Shown here: in pieces, positions 21,553 through 32,150 of the stretch
Numbering within the stretch: position 1 is the stretch's first letter
Layout of the letters: the number at the start of each line of letters is the position of its first letter
Assembly (NCBI GenBank): GCA_006176705.1
Contig: QRFJ01002116.1
Span: 1 to 64,000, forward strand
Reading direction: 5' to 3'
DNA: 64,000 nucleotides
Source of the DNA: Cocos nucifera
Taxonomy: Eukaryota > Streptophyta > Magnoliopsida > Arecales > Arecaceae
The notes under the pieces: generated by a model
The model's database searches: none
Told to the model about the DNA's origin: nothing
What the model saw: the letters and a program-made list of their open reading frames with translations, nothing else
Made by a program: the position numbers and the translations under genes

Positions 21553-23246
21553 TTGGATCTGCAGAACGATATTATTCTGCAATCCTTGACTGATGCATAT
21601 GGGCAATTCATCATGAATTACCACATGCATAAACTTCAAAATTCCTTGGCCGAATTAATGAATATGCTGGTTACCGCTGAGCTTTCTATGAAAGGTTCTA
21701 AAGGCTCAGTTCTTGCTATGGAATGGACTTCTTCCAAAAGAAAGTCTTATGGAAAGAAAAAGAAGTCTGTGAAAAAGCAAAAGGTGGAAGGATCAAAGAA
21801 GAAGAAGGCAGAAGCCGAAGAAAAAGGCCGATGTCAAAGGAAAGTGTTTCCATTGCAACAGCGACGGCCATTGGAAGCGGAACTGCCCTACTTACCTGGC
21901 CACCCTGAAGAACAAGAAGGAAGGTCCTTCTGGAGGTATGCTCGTTATTGAGTCTAACCTTACGGTTTCTTCTGCATCCAGTTGGGTGCTTGACTCTGGT
22001 TCTAGTGCTCATCTGTGCACTTCCATGCAGGGTCTTGAGGATAGCAGGAGGCTGAGGGATGGAGACATGATCCTACGCATCGGTAATGGAGCAAGAGTTG
22101 CTGCAGTAGCCGTGGGAACATACCCTCTTCGATTACCATCTGGTTTAGACTTAGTTTTGAAAGACTGTTATTATGTGCCTGCAGCTAGCAGGAATTTGAT
22201 TTCTGTTTCATGCTTAGCACAAGAAGGCTATGTGATTACCTTCTTTAAGGACCATTGTAACATTCTTTATGAAAGAAATAAAATTGCAAATGGTTTTCCT
22301 TATTAATGGTCTTTATCAGCTACATATTGATGTACCTGTTCTAACTATCGAGCAAAACGTGAATGCCAAACGACCTAGGGATAGTCCAAACGATAGATAT
22401 CTATGGCACCTGAGATTAGGTCATATAGCAGAAGATAGGATCAACAAATTGGAGAAAAATGGGCTATTGAGTCCATTGACTTTCGAGTCATATCCAACTT
22501 GTGAATCTTGTCTTCAAGGCAAAATGACTAAACTCCCTTTTGTTGGACATGGGGAGAGGGCCACAGATCTCCTTGCCCTAGTACATACTGATGTGTGCGG
22601 CCCATTTGATGTGCCGGCTAGAGGCAATTTTGTCTACTTCATTACCTTTACCGATGATCTGTCTAGGTATGGGTATGTGTATCTTATGAGACACAAGTCT
22701 GAAGCTTTTGAAAAGTTCAAAGAATTCAGACATGAAGTAGAAAAATAAACTGAAAAACCCATTAAGGTTCTTCGATCAGATCGAGGAGGTGAATACCTTA
22801 GCCGGGAATTCCTAGACTATCTCAAGGAAAATGGCATAGTCTCTCAATGGACTCCACCAGGAACACCTCAACTCAACGGGGTTTCAGAATGGAGAAATCG
22901 GACTCTATTGGATATGGTTCGATCCATGATGAGCTTCACAGACCTCCCTGATTTTCTTTGGGGACACTCATTGTTAACTTCAATTTATCTACTGAATAGG
23001 GTTCCCTCTAAAACCGTTCCTACCACACCGTATGAGATATGGCACGGTAAGAAACCAAGTCTGAGTCATCTCAGAATTTGGGGTTGTCCGGCTCATGTCA
23101 AAAGACAACAAGCGGACAAGTTAGAGTTTAGGTCCTTTAGAGCTCGATTCATAGGATATCCTAAAGAGTCATTAGGATACTATTTCTACATTCCAGAAGA
23201 CCACAATGTGATTGTGAGTCGACATGCCATCTTTCTTGAAAAATAG
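21553..23246 (+). pseudogene. gag-pol: E3 gag (C-terminal half), protease and integrase, broken
   Basis: Gag resumes at DLQNDIILQSL after the gap. A one-base insertion near 21811 breaks gag before the zinc knuckle. The protease DSGSS is near 21993. A one-base insertion near 22304 shifts the frame before the zinc region. The integrase core then runs 22310-23246, with the first Asp near 22590 and the second near 22779. A CAA to TAA change makes a stop at 22746-22748, and an Arg to Trp change follows the catalytic Glu (SEWRN, near 22889). The block ends in the TAG at 23244-23246 shared with E1 and E4. The damage is mostly single events, fitting a recent insertion. Confidence 0.92.
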
Positions 23247-25046
23247 TTTATTCAAGATAGCGGCATTGGAAAGCAGATTAAGCTTGATGAGAAAGTCTCA
23301 CAAGTACAACGAGCTAAGGACCAATTGGAACCAAATCAGGTTGAGCCAATAAGAACACTACCTCCTCCACCTCGTAGATCGGAAAGAGTTTTCCATCCCC
23401 CTGAAAGATACTTAGGTATTATTTCAGAGGAAGTAGAGGAAATGTTCCTCGTAGGTAATGGTGCTCATGGTGATGATCCCAAAACCTACAACGAGGCGAT
23501 ATCAGATATCGACTCCGAGAAATGGCTAGAGGCAATGCAGTCAGAAATTGACTCGATGCACTCAAACCAAGTCTGGACCTTGGTAGATCCACCAGAAGGT
23601 ATAGTACCTATTGGGTGTAAATGGATCTTCAAGAGAAAGATTGGTGCAGATGGGAATGTGGAGACATTCAAGGCTAGACTAGTGGCAAAAGGTTATAGTC
23701 AACGCGAAGGCATTGACTATCAGGATACCTTTTCTCCAGTGGCTATGCTAAAATCCATCCGCACATTGCTTGCCGTTGCAGCCTATTTCGATTATGAAAT
23801 ATGGCAAATGGACGTGAAAACGGCATTCTTAAATGGATATCTTGAGGAAGATATCTATATGGAACAGCCGCTAGGTTTCACATCCAGTGATACTGATCAC
23901 AAGGTTTGCAAGCTGCAAAGGTCCATATATGGACTTAAGCAAGCATCTCGGAGCTGGAACACTCGTTTCAATGATGTGATCAAAAAGTTTGGTTTCATCA
24001 AAAATGAAGAGGAACCATGTGTTTTCAAAAAGGTCAGTGGGAGCGCTGTTGTCTTCCTCGTATTGTACGTGGATGACATCCTCCTTATTGGGAATGATAT
24101 TCCCATGTTGACAATCAGTCAAATATGGTTGTCCAAGGAATTCTCCATGAAAGACCTAGGTGAAGCATCCTTTATTCTAGGAATTAAGGTCTATAGGGAT
24201 AGACCGAATAGGATGCTAGGACTTTCACAGAAGATGTACATAGAGGAAGTACTAAAGAGGTTTAGTATGGAAAACTCTAAGAGGGGATTAATACCCTTCA
24301 GACATGGTATTCATCTTTCCAAGAAGATGTGCCCTAGCACACCTGAGGAAATAGAACGCATGAGCAAGATCCCTTATGCTTCTACAATAGGGAGCCTCAT
24401 GTATGCCATGCTATGTACACGACCTGATATAGCCCATGCTGTGAGTGTCACAAGCAGATATCAGTCAAATCCAGGTGAAGAACACTGGACTTCTGTGAAA
24501 TGTATCCTTAAGTACTTGAGAAGAACTAAGGATATGATGTTGGTCTTTGGTAATGGAGAACTCCAAGTCCAGGGATACACAGACTCGGATTTCATGTCCG
24601 ATATAGATGATCGAAAGTCGACATCTGGGAGTCTGTTTGTGTGCAATGGTGGTGCTGTCAGCTGGAAGAGTTCCAAGCAAACTGTGATAGCAGATTCCAC
24701 CATGGAAGCAGAATATATCGCTGCATCAGAGGCTGCGAAGGAAGCATTCTGGTACAAGAAGTTTGCTGCAGAAATTGGAGTAATGCCATCAGATGCCATT
24801 CCTCTATACTGCGACAACAATGGCGCCATAGCCCTTGCTAAGGAGCCGAGGTCTCACCAGAAATCCAAGCACATTGAGCGGCGATACCACCTCATCCGCG
24901 ATTACCTCGAGAAGGGTTACGTCGAGGTCAAGAGAGTCAACTCCACAGATAATGTGGCAGACCCACTTACAAAGCCGTTGGGCCAGCAGAAGATCGAAGC
25001 CCACCTTGAGAAGATGGGACTTAGACTTGTAGCCAATTGGCTTTAG
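23247..25046 (+). CDS. pol: E3 reverse transcriptase and RNase H, intact frame
   Basis: The frame is open from the shared TAG through 25046, 573 residues from the Met codon at 23325. The RT has KARLVAKGYSQREGIDYQ, MDVKTAFLNGYLEEDIYMEQ and the catalytic YVDD near 24067-24078. RNase H has GYTDSDF, MEAEYIA and YCDNNGAIAL, giving the Asp-Glu-Asp set, then HIERRYHLIRD and the C-terminus LRLVANWL. It is full length for this part of a copia polyprotein. The Met codon is arbitrary, since the native protein is released from Gag-Pol; expression would need suppression of the TAG at 23244. It could supply RT and RNase H in trans to copies such as E1. Confidence 0.92.
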   Translation, partial: FIQDSGIGKQIKLDEKVSQVQRAKDQLEPNQVEPIRTLPPPPRRSERVFHPPERYLGIISEEVEEMFLVGNGAHGDDPKTYNEAISDIDSEKWLEAMQSEIDSMHSNQVWTLVDPPEGIVPIGCKWIFKRKIGADGNVETFKARLVAKGYSQREGIDYQDTFSPVAMLKSIRTLLAVAAYFDYEIWQMDVKTAFLNGYLEEDIYMEQPLGFTSSDTDHKVCKLQRSIYGLKQASRSWNTRFNDVIKKFGFIKNEEEPCVFKKVSGSAVVFLVLYVDDILLIGNDIPMLTISQIWLSKEFSMKDLGEASFILGIKVYRDRPNRMLGLSQKMYIEEVLKRFSMENSKRGLIPFRHGIHLSKKMCPSTPEEIERMSKIPYASTIGSLMYAMLCTRPDIAHAVSVTSRYQSNPGEEHWTSVKCILKYLRRTKDMMLVFGNGELQVQGYTDSDFMSDIDDRKSTSGSLFVCNGGAVSWKSSKQTVIADSTMEAEYIAASEAAKEAFWYKKFAAEIGVMPSDAIPLYCDNNGAIALAKEPRSHQKSKHIERRYHLIRDYLEKGYVEVKRVNSTDNVADPLTKPLGQQKIEAHLEKMGLRLVANWL

Positions 25047-25060
25047 GACAAGTGGGAGAT

Positions 25061-27348
25061 TGTTAGATATATGTGCCCTAGAAGCCAGAATTGGCTGACA
25101 CTTGTAATACACTTCTAGGGGCAAAATTATAATTTTGACTATAATCAATAAAATGGGTTATTTTCTATCACATATGTGTATTTAGTGTCTGTGATACATC
25201 CTTTGAGTTAATGGTAATGATAATTCATATTTTCAAGAGTTGAAAATTTAAGACATGAATAATCATTATTAACTCATAAAATGCTCCCGACCATAGGATC
25301 ATCACGAGGATGGTGATTGATCCGGAAGGTTGGTGTACAATCGCTTCTCTTTAGTAGATGAGTCTTGAGTCTACGGTGTGGAGACACCGGAGCGAGAGTA
25401 CAGGTACTCGTTAGAGAACGAGGGCACTGAGCGTGACCACCTCGAGTAGTCATTAGGGAGTCTACCTTCTCGTCAATGACTGACTCGATGCTGCAGTAGT
25501 GTGTCTGGTTCTTTGACCTGAGATGCATCGGCAGTTCACCTTGAGGGTGTTATAGTTTGACTACACCATTACTCGGTCTCCTAGCCATATGGAACCCTGA
25601 GGTGTATGTTGGCTATAGCATGTTCATTGTAGGAACTGGATTGCATCAAGATGGAATCTATCTACCTCGGTGGTAGAGGAGCAGCCCTATGATGATCATG
25701 AGAATCAAGTCCAGAAGCCCATGGCCATGGCAGAGTGAAATAATAGAAAGAGTTTCTATTTAGATTTTCACATTGGACTCGAATCGAATGATTACATCAT
25801 ATGACAGAGACTAGGGTTTGACGAGTTCACCTTAACCCTAATCTGATCGGGGCTCAAGATAGAAGAACTTGAATCACACAGGTAGCTGCACCAAGAGGTT
25901 CGCATTCAGCTCTGATGGGTTGCCACCATATACTGCTAGGTGTCACTGGTGGATTTTGGGAGCAATTAGAATGATTTAGATGATCGATCATTCTAGCTGT
26001 TCGAATCAGAAGAGTTCTGATCCATCGAAAGGAGTTTCGATGATGTCGATGATAGAGATCATGACATATCCCATTACCATACAGAACTGAACCTAACTGG
26101 GTCACACAAACAAGGGTTTGAATCTGGTGATCATCAATTGAACTGATCTAGTTCAATTGATCTGAATGAGATTCAATTAGGTTCAAGGAAATCGTGCTAG
26201 CACTCGATTGAACCTAACGTTCTTCTTTTACTATCATAAATAAGTTGTCCTGACTGAGCCAAAGGAGTTTGTGCTCAATCAGAGGCCTTCATATGGTCTG
26301 ACTGGAGGTTGTCCAAGTCAGAAATAGGTTGTCTTATTTGTAAGACATTACCTGCCATTTTTGGTCACCTGCCATTTCTTGTTCTTTGACTTTGGTCAAA
26401 AGTCTACCTTTGACTGGTCAAACGTTGACCATTGACCCTTTGACTTTTGACCACATGTCATGCACCTATTGGAGAGCTGGTGGGGGCCTGTCCCCCTGCC
26501 AGAACCTGGCAAGGAGAAGGGCGCACGCCAAGGGTGGCGTGAGCCCAAGTTAGGAGGCGCCTAGGAGTCCTTGTTGGACAAGGACTCCACCTCCCTTTTG
26601 GATTCCAATTCAGAGTTCTACTAAGAATCCAGTTTGACTGGTCTTAGGCGCCCTCTAAGGAGGAATCCTGGGGTCTCTATTCCAACCAATCAGATTTAGA
26701 TCTGATTTCACAAAGGGTTGTGATTGGTTGGAGAGGAAGAGGAGTTGGATCACAAGCTTAGGTCTATAAATAAGACCCTGCGCCCAACCCTAATTCTAAG
26801 CAATTGCAATTGAGAAACCCCACGCCCCAAGGCTGCCTCTCCCCTCCTTCTCCATGCCATAGCTTCTTCTCCCCTTGCTCTCCACGTCCAAAAGGAGTTT
26901 TGGACTTAGGTTGGTGCGATTCAGATCAAGGAAAGGCGATCAAAAGCAAGAAGGCTGCGCTGCTGCAAAAGGACGACTGCAGATCTTCAAAAGAGTTTTG
27001 AAGATCCTCCAGATCAGATCCAGATCTGATTTTTGGAGGTGTGATAGAGAAGAAGAGGATCTCCAGATCCAACCCGAGTGGATACCGGTAGAGGCCAGGC
27101 GCTTGCGTGGCTAAGATCCAGAACCTTCCGCTGCAATCAGGATCATCTACAGGGTAATAGGATTACCCAAATCAGGTAAATTAAATTTGATTTAATTTAT
27201 CTTATTTTATTTTATTTATTAAAATAATAAGAATCAGATCTGAAACATATCAAGATCTGATTGAGATCAAGAGAAAATTTTTGAAATATATCTCTTGATC
27301 TAATCAGATCTGGACGAACCTGGACCGGGAAATCAGGATTTCCCTTCA
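25061..27348 (+). repeat. E3 3' LTR (2288 bp)
   Basis: TGTTAG to CCCTTCA, preceded by the polypurine tract AAGTGGGAGAT. TATA box at 26765; W-box cluster at 26385-26452. Confidence 0.94.
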
Positions 27349-28733
27349 GTCACTGGTGGATTTTGGGAGCAATTAGAATGATTTAGATGATCGATCATTC
27401 TATCAGTTCGAATCAGAAGAGGTCTGATCCATCGAAAGGAGTTTTGATGATGTCGATGATAGAGATCATAACATATCCCATTACCATACAGAACTGAATC
27501 TAACTGGGTCACACAAACTAGGGTTTGAATTTGGTGATCATTAATTGAACTGATCTAGTTCAATTGATCTGAATGAGATTCAATTAGGTTCAAGAAAATC
27601 GTGCTAGCACTCGATTGAACCTAACGTTCTTCTTTTACTATCATAAATAGTTGTCCTGACTGAGCTAAAGGAGTTTGTGCTTGATTAGAGGCCTTCATTT
27701 GGTCTGACTGGAGCTTGTCCAAGTTAGAAAAAGTTGTCTTATTTTGTAAGACATTATCTACGATTTTTGGTGACCAGCCATTTCTCATCCTTTGACTTTG
27801 GTCAAAAGTTGACCTTTAACTGGTCAAATATTGATCATTGACATTTTAACTTCTATCCATGTGTCACGCACCTATTGGAGGGCTGGTGGGGGCTTGTCCC
27901 CCTACCAGAACTTAGCAAGGAGGGCGCACGCCACCCTTGGCATGTGCCCAAGCTGGAGGCACCCAGGAGTCCCTATTAGACAGGGACTCCATCTCCTTTT
28001 TGGATTCCGATTAGACTTCTCATAAGAACCAAGTTTGACTGGTCTTAGGTGCCATCTAAGGAGGATTCCAAGGGACTCTATTTCCACCAATCAGATTTAG
28101 ATCTGATTTTACAAAGGGTTGTGATTGGCTGGGAAGAAGAGGAGTTGGATCACACAGTCTATAAATAAGACCCTGCACCCAACCTAAAGAGCATTGAAAA
28201 TCCCCATGTCCCAAGGCTGCCTCTCTCCTCCTCCATGCCAAGACCATCTTCTCCCTCTCCTCTCCATGCCCAAAGTAGTTTGGGATCTTAGTTGGTGCAA
28301 TCCAGACGAGAGAAAGGCGATAGAAAGCTAGAAGGCTGCGCTGCTGCAAAAGACAACTGCTGATCTTCGAAAGGTGTTTTGCAGATCCTCCAAATCAGAT
28401 TCAGATCTAATTTTTGGAAATGTGATAGAGAAGAAGAGAATCTCCAGATCTAGTCCGAGTGGATACCGGTAGAGACCAGGCACTTGTATGGCTAGATCCA
28501 GAACCTTTCACTGCTTACAGGATCATCAAATGGGTAATAGGATTACCTTACATCAAGGTAAATTAAATTAAATTTAATTTATCTAGATTTTATTTTTATT
28601 ATTAGAATAATAAAAATTAGATCTGAAATATCCCAGATCTGATCTAGATTAAAGAAATTTTTTTTTGAAATATATCTCTTGATTCGATCAAATATGAACG
28701 AACCTAGTCCGGGAAATCAAGATTTTTCCTTCA
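27349..28733 (+). repeat. Tail of an older E1-family LTR (1385 bp)
   Basis: It is homologous to about 12779-14190 of the young LTR but far more diverged, and starts mid-LTR at GTCACTGGTGG. It ends in a CTTCA terminus followed by GATAA, the duplication also found at 11880. So this is the 3' part of the LTR whose first 300 bp is at 11885. TATA box at 28160; degenerate W-boxes near 27795-27860. Confidence 0.85.
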
Positions 28734-28738
28734 GATAA
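28734..28738 (+). repeat. Target duplication GATAA, right copy
   Basis: Exact match to 11880-11884. Confidence 0.88.
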
Positions 28739-30149
28739 TGTCCCTACTGATCACTGACTTCTATGCCTGGTTGTCCCATAGCAGATACCTCTTGACTCCT
28801 TGTGGATATCCTATGAATATTATCTTTTGAGATTTTGGGTCCAATTTGCTCCTCTCGATTGCCTCCACATGTGCATAGGCTGTGCAACTAAAGACTTTCA
28901 AGTGGCCAAGCTTCACCTTCTTCCTCCTCCAGACCTCCTCTCGAATGCCTCCATTTAGCTTATAATGAGGGAACCTGTTCACAAGAAAATTAGAAAAAGT
29001 TAAAGCATCACCTCTAAAGAATTTTGGGAGTGATGTTTGAAGCCTCAAACTCCATGCCTTCTCGGTCAGTGTCTGGTTCATCCTCTCCATGACACCATTC
29101 TATTGGAGAGTCATCCTCACTGTGTAATGGCATTTGATGCTATTTTTCTCACAGTACCTCCTGAACTCCAGGCTAGTATTCTCTCCTCCATTATCCGACC
29201 TCAAACACTTTACCTGTCTTGCTAACTCCTTCTCTACTTCAGCTCTTCAGGCTCTAAACTGGGTAAACACCTCTAATTTTTCTCGAATCAGATAAACCCA
29301 CACCTTTCTTGAGAAATCATCAACGAAAGTAACAAAGTGTTTTGCCCCACCTCTAGCTGATACAGGAGCTGGTCCCCATACATTTGAGTGCATTAAATCC
29401 AACACTCCCTCACTGCACTTGGTACTTCCGGCAAACTTCATCCTATGCTATTTGCCAAAGATACATGGCTTACAAAGATCTGTGTCCTCCTTCTTCAGGA
29501 CTGGGATCGTACCTCTTCTGCTTAGTTCTGTGAGTCCACAATCACTTATATGACCCATCCAATAGTGCCATGATCGATATAAAATTTGCTCCTCTTGTGC
29601 CACTGCTAGCACCTCTGCACTATCATTTACCACTGAGCCTTTTATTTTATAAAGATTGTTGCTCAGTCTTCTACCTCTCACCACCACCAAAACTTTTTTG
29701 GAAATTTTTAAACATCCACTCCCAGCTTGGCTACTAAAAGTATAACCCTGCTCCTCCAAGTAGCCCAAAGAAATCAATTTTTTTAACTCTAGTACATGCC
29801 TGACATTTGATAATATACGAATGATCCCATCATACATTCTCATCCTGATAGAGCCAATTCTAGCTATTTTGCATGGATGATCATCTCCAAGATTGACACT
29901 TCCACCATCGACCTTCTGGTAGATAGCAAATTACTCCCGATGAGAAGTATAGTGGTGCGAGCATACTGAATCTAATATCCACATAGTATCGCACTCTGTG
30001 GATCCATCTGATATAAGTAGCAGGTCTTCTCCACTACTCACAGAAGCTGTATCATCTTTCTTGCTGGCCTTCTCTTTTTCTGATCTTAAAAGGAGGTAAT
30101 CTCTCCTCAAGGGTCTAGGCTGATGACATTTATAATATTTCAATATCAT
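28739..30149 (-). pseudogene. pol: R1 protease and integrase, broken
   Basis: Minus strand from 30149. The protease motif reads WILDSVCSHH (near 29990), where copia proteases have DSG, so the catalytic glycine is lost. The pre-integrase domain at 29843-29448 includes the zinc-binding H..H..C..C region (SWHYWMGHISD, DLCKPCIFGK). The integrase core has MHSNVWGP (the first catalytic Asp is Asn), FVTFVDDFSRKVWVYL, LRSDNGGEYTS and NGVMERMNQTL. The C-terminal region (FIGYPQGVKRYLLW) runs to the GATAA insertion point and continues at 11879. Stops occur near 29930, 29447 and 29244. The lost first Asp makes the integrase inactive. Confidence 0.9.
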
Positions 30150-30827
30150 CTTTCTCTGATCGCGAGACTTTGACCTATCCTTGGATTTCCTTCTTGTCTT
30201 CTTATTTGATCTTCCCTATCTTTCATTCACAGCCAAGATCTTAGACTTAGGGTCTCCCTTGTAGATCTTCTCCCTTTGCTCATTTGATCTGAGCACACCA
30301 ACAACCTTTTTATAGTTTAGGATCTCCTTCCCATAAACTAGAGTTGTTATGAGACCATCATACGAACCTAGGAGAGAACATAATAGCAGCAATGCCCGAT
30401 CCTCCTCGTCGATCTTCACATCCAAACTCATCACCTCAGAACACACTTGATTGGACCTTTGGATATGTGCAACAAGATCTCCGCCTTCGGGCACCCTCAG
30501 ACTATATAGTTTTTTCTTCAATTATAGCTCGTTCATCATGTTCTTTCCCATGTATGTGTTCTCTAGTCTCACCCAGAGCCCCTTTGCCGTAGTCTCTATG
30601 CAAACCTCGGACAAAACCTAATTGGCCAAGCACATCTAGATTGTGTTAAAAGTAATTTCCTCCAACTCTTTCTAATCCTCAGCACTGATCTTTTTTGGCC
30701 TTTCTTTTGTCAAGATCTTGTAGATCCTTTGCTGAACCAACAAGTTCTTTACTCTTTACTGCCATAGGATAAAGTTTTTCTTACCATCGAACTTCTCAAA
30801 ATTTAGCTTGAATCCACTTGATCCCAT
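30150..30827 (-). pseudogene. gag: R1 gag, broken
   Basis: The ATG at 30827 (minus) opens MGSSGFKLNFEKFDGKKNF, a Tork/Tnt1-style gag start. The frame continues through ARGLWxxLE-like sequence and the open block 30521-30216 (KKLYSLRVPEGGDLVAHI), which is the conserved copia gag core. Stops fall near 30760, 30665 and 30525. The zinc knuckle is degenerate (YYKCHQPRPLRRDY): only one of three cysteines is clear. It would have formed the particle shell. The start is chosen because it lies about 250 bp after the primer-binding site and begins the recognisable domain. Confidence 0.82.
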
Positions 30828-31080
30828 GACTTCAAACAAGTCAAGAATAGATCCTTAACATCCTCACGATCACACACCAATAAAACTACCCGTCACAGAA
30901 GATCTAACAAGCCCTAGATCCTCTTTCCAAACTTCTGTATCATTGTTTCTCCATGTAAATAATCTTCACCTTAATCTAGAGACAACCACGAAGCAAACTA
31001 GAAGTTTTAGGATAAAACCTGGTGCAACAGATCCTGGATGTAGTAAATCTTAGGTGTCTTTCTTCCTTCCACTCAATATC

Positions 31081-31092
31081 GCTCTGATACCA
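31081..31092 (-). other. R1 primer-binding site
   Basis: GCTCTGATACCA is the inverse of TGGTATCAGAGC (initiator tRNA-Met type), 4 bp from the 5' LTR. Confidence 0.9.
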
Positions 31093-31096
31093 AATA

Positions 31097-31689
31097 TGAA
31101 AATATGCACTCTTTCCACATGGATTGACGTGGCCATCGATGATTAGCCAAGAAATCAAAAAAGTACTTCTTAGAGATCTCTACGAAAGCATAATAAAATA
31201 AATCAAGAAATAGAGAAGAAGAGAAGAAGAGATTTTTGGAAAAAAAGAGCTTTTATTCAGTATGTTTCAGTACTCTTACAATCTTGACCTATTTTCAGTA
31301 TATATACTTTACAAAGGGTCAAGCCCAAGCTCATAGATAAACTTTCCAAATCCAAATAATCCACGTACATAAAATAATAACCCACAAAAACTGAGCTGGC
31401 TAACCTTCGATTGGGCCGGCTCAGTCCTAAACTGACTCGACCTAGTTGTGTACCATTCTAATAGTCCAAAAATATTGCTCTCTATCTGAATTTTTCTTTG
31501 AGACCTAGCCGACCCAATCCTGGACTAAGCCGACCTAGTTCCCAATTGAGCTGGCTCAGTCTCAGAGTGAGCCAGCCTAGTTTTTGAACTTTACTATTAA
31601 GACTGATTCTTCCTCTGTCTCGCTCCTATCTTTTCATGACCTATCTTCTCGTATTTTTAAGACTTTGGAGTGCCACTTCTAAACTTACA
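31097..31689 (-). repeat. R1 5' LTR (593 bp)
   Basis: Partner of 9199-9905 without the 133-bp duplication; starts TGAAAATATG and ends ACTTACA on the plus strand. It contains repeated GAGCCGGC-like words (31390-31580). Confidence 0.87.
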
Positions 31690-31694
31690 CCCTG
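31690..31694 (+). repeat. R1 target-site duplication, right copy (CCCTG)
   Basis: Differs by one base from CCCTA at 9194-9198. The final codon is part of the resumed Tat frame (CTG TAT GTG GAT). Confidence 0.75.
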
Positions 31695-32150
31695 TATGTG
31701 GATGGTTCGTCCAACTCCGTTGGAGCAAACGCGGGGTTGGTCTTAGTCAACCCTAAGGGAGTTGTCGTCGAATATGCACTATGCTTTAAATTTCTACAAC
31801 TAATAATGGGGCTGGATATGATGCACTAATTGCTGGATTAGAAATAGCAAGAGAGTTAAAAGTAGATCGGCTTCAAGTCTACAGTGATTTTTAATTAGTG
31901 GTTGACCAAGTTAGTGGCAACTATGAAGCACTAGAAGAAAGTATGATGAAATACCTTGAGAAAGTAAAAAATTTGACTCTGGCCTTCGATAGTTTTGGCA
32001 TTCGATAGATTTCGAGGGTAAAAAATATGAGAGTCGATCTTCTCTCTAAATTGGCCACTTTAGCCCCAGCAAAATTATCCAAAGAAGTATTTTTTGAAAC
32101 TCTAAAATGCCCAAGCTCAGAGGAATCACAACTTATTATACAGATGGAGC
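31692..32150 (+). pseudogene. pol: Tat second RNase H (archaeal type), degenerate
   Basis: It reads LYVDGSSNSVGANAGLVL, then the DALIAGLEIARE block (catalytic Glu normally in AEYEA, here YDA), then LQVYSD (Asp) and a C-terminal tail to about 32120. This two-RNase-H layout marks plant Tat elements. Stops or frame losses occur near 31785 (bases lost), 31893 (TAA) and 32008 (TAG). The catalytic Glu position appears lost, so the domain should be inactive. Confidence 0.85.

Larger units (their letters stand above)
21553..27348 (+). mobile_element. E3: E1-family copia element (5' part in gap)
   Basis: Gag C-terminal half, protease, integrase, RT, RNase H and a 2288-bp 3' LTR. It is the only E1-family copy with RT plus RNase H open in a single frame (23325-25046). 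The 3' flank GTCAC (27349-27353) lies inside the older LTR. Confidence 0.9.
9199..31689 (-). mobile_element. R1: Ty1/copia (Tork/Tnt1-like) element, minus strand, split by E2/E3 array
   Basis: Related LTRs lie at 9199-9905 and 31097-31689, and a primer-binding site (inverted TGGTATCAGAGC) at 31081-31092. Copia coding remnants read right to left: gag, protease, integrase (30827-28739), then RT, RNase H (11879-9924). The gap between integrase and RT is filled by 11885-28733, flanked by GATAA. R1 lies between the two RNase H domains of the Tat element; removing it rejoins the Tat frame as W-A-L-Y-V-D-G. The Tork/Tnt1 assignment is inferred from RT and gag motifs. Confidence 0.9.

Noticed and set aside
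20389..21951. Very long ORFs on both strands across the N runs (also 47380-48678)
   Set aside because: They consist mostly of unknown residues created by N; they are not evidence of coding.
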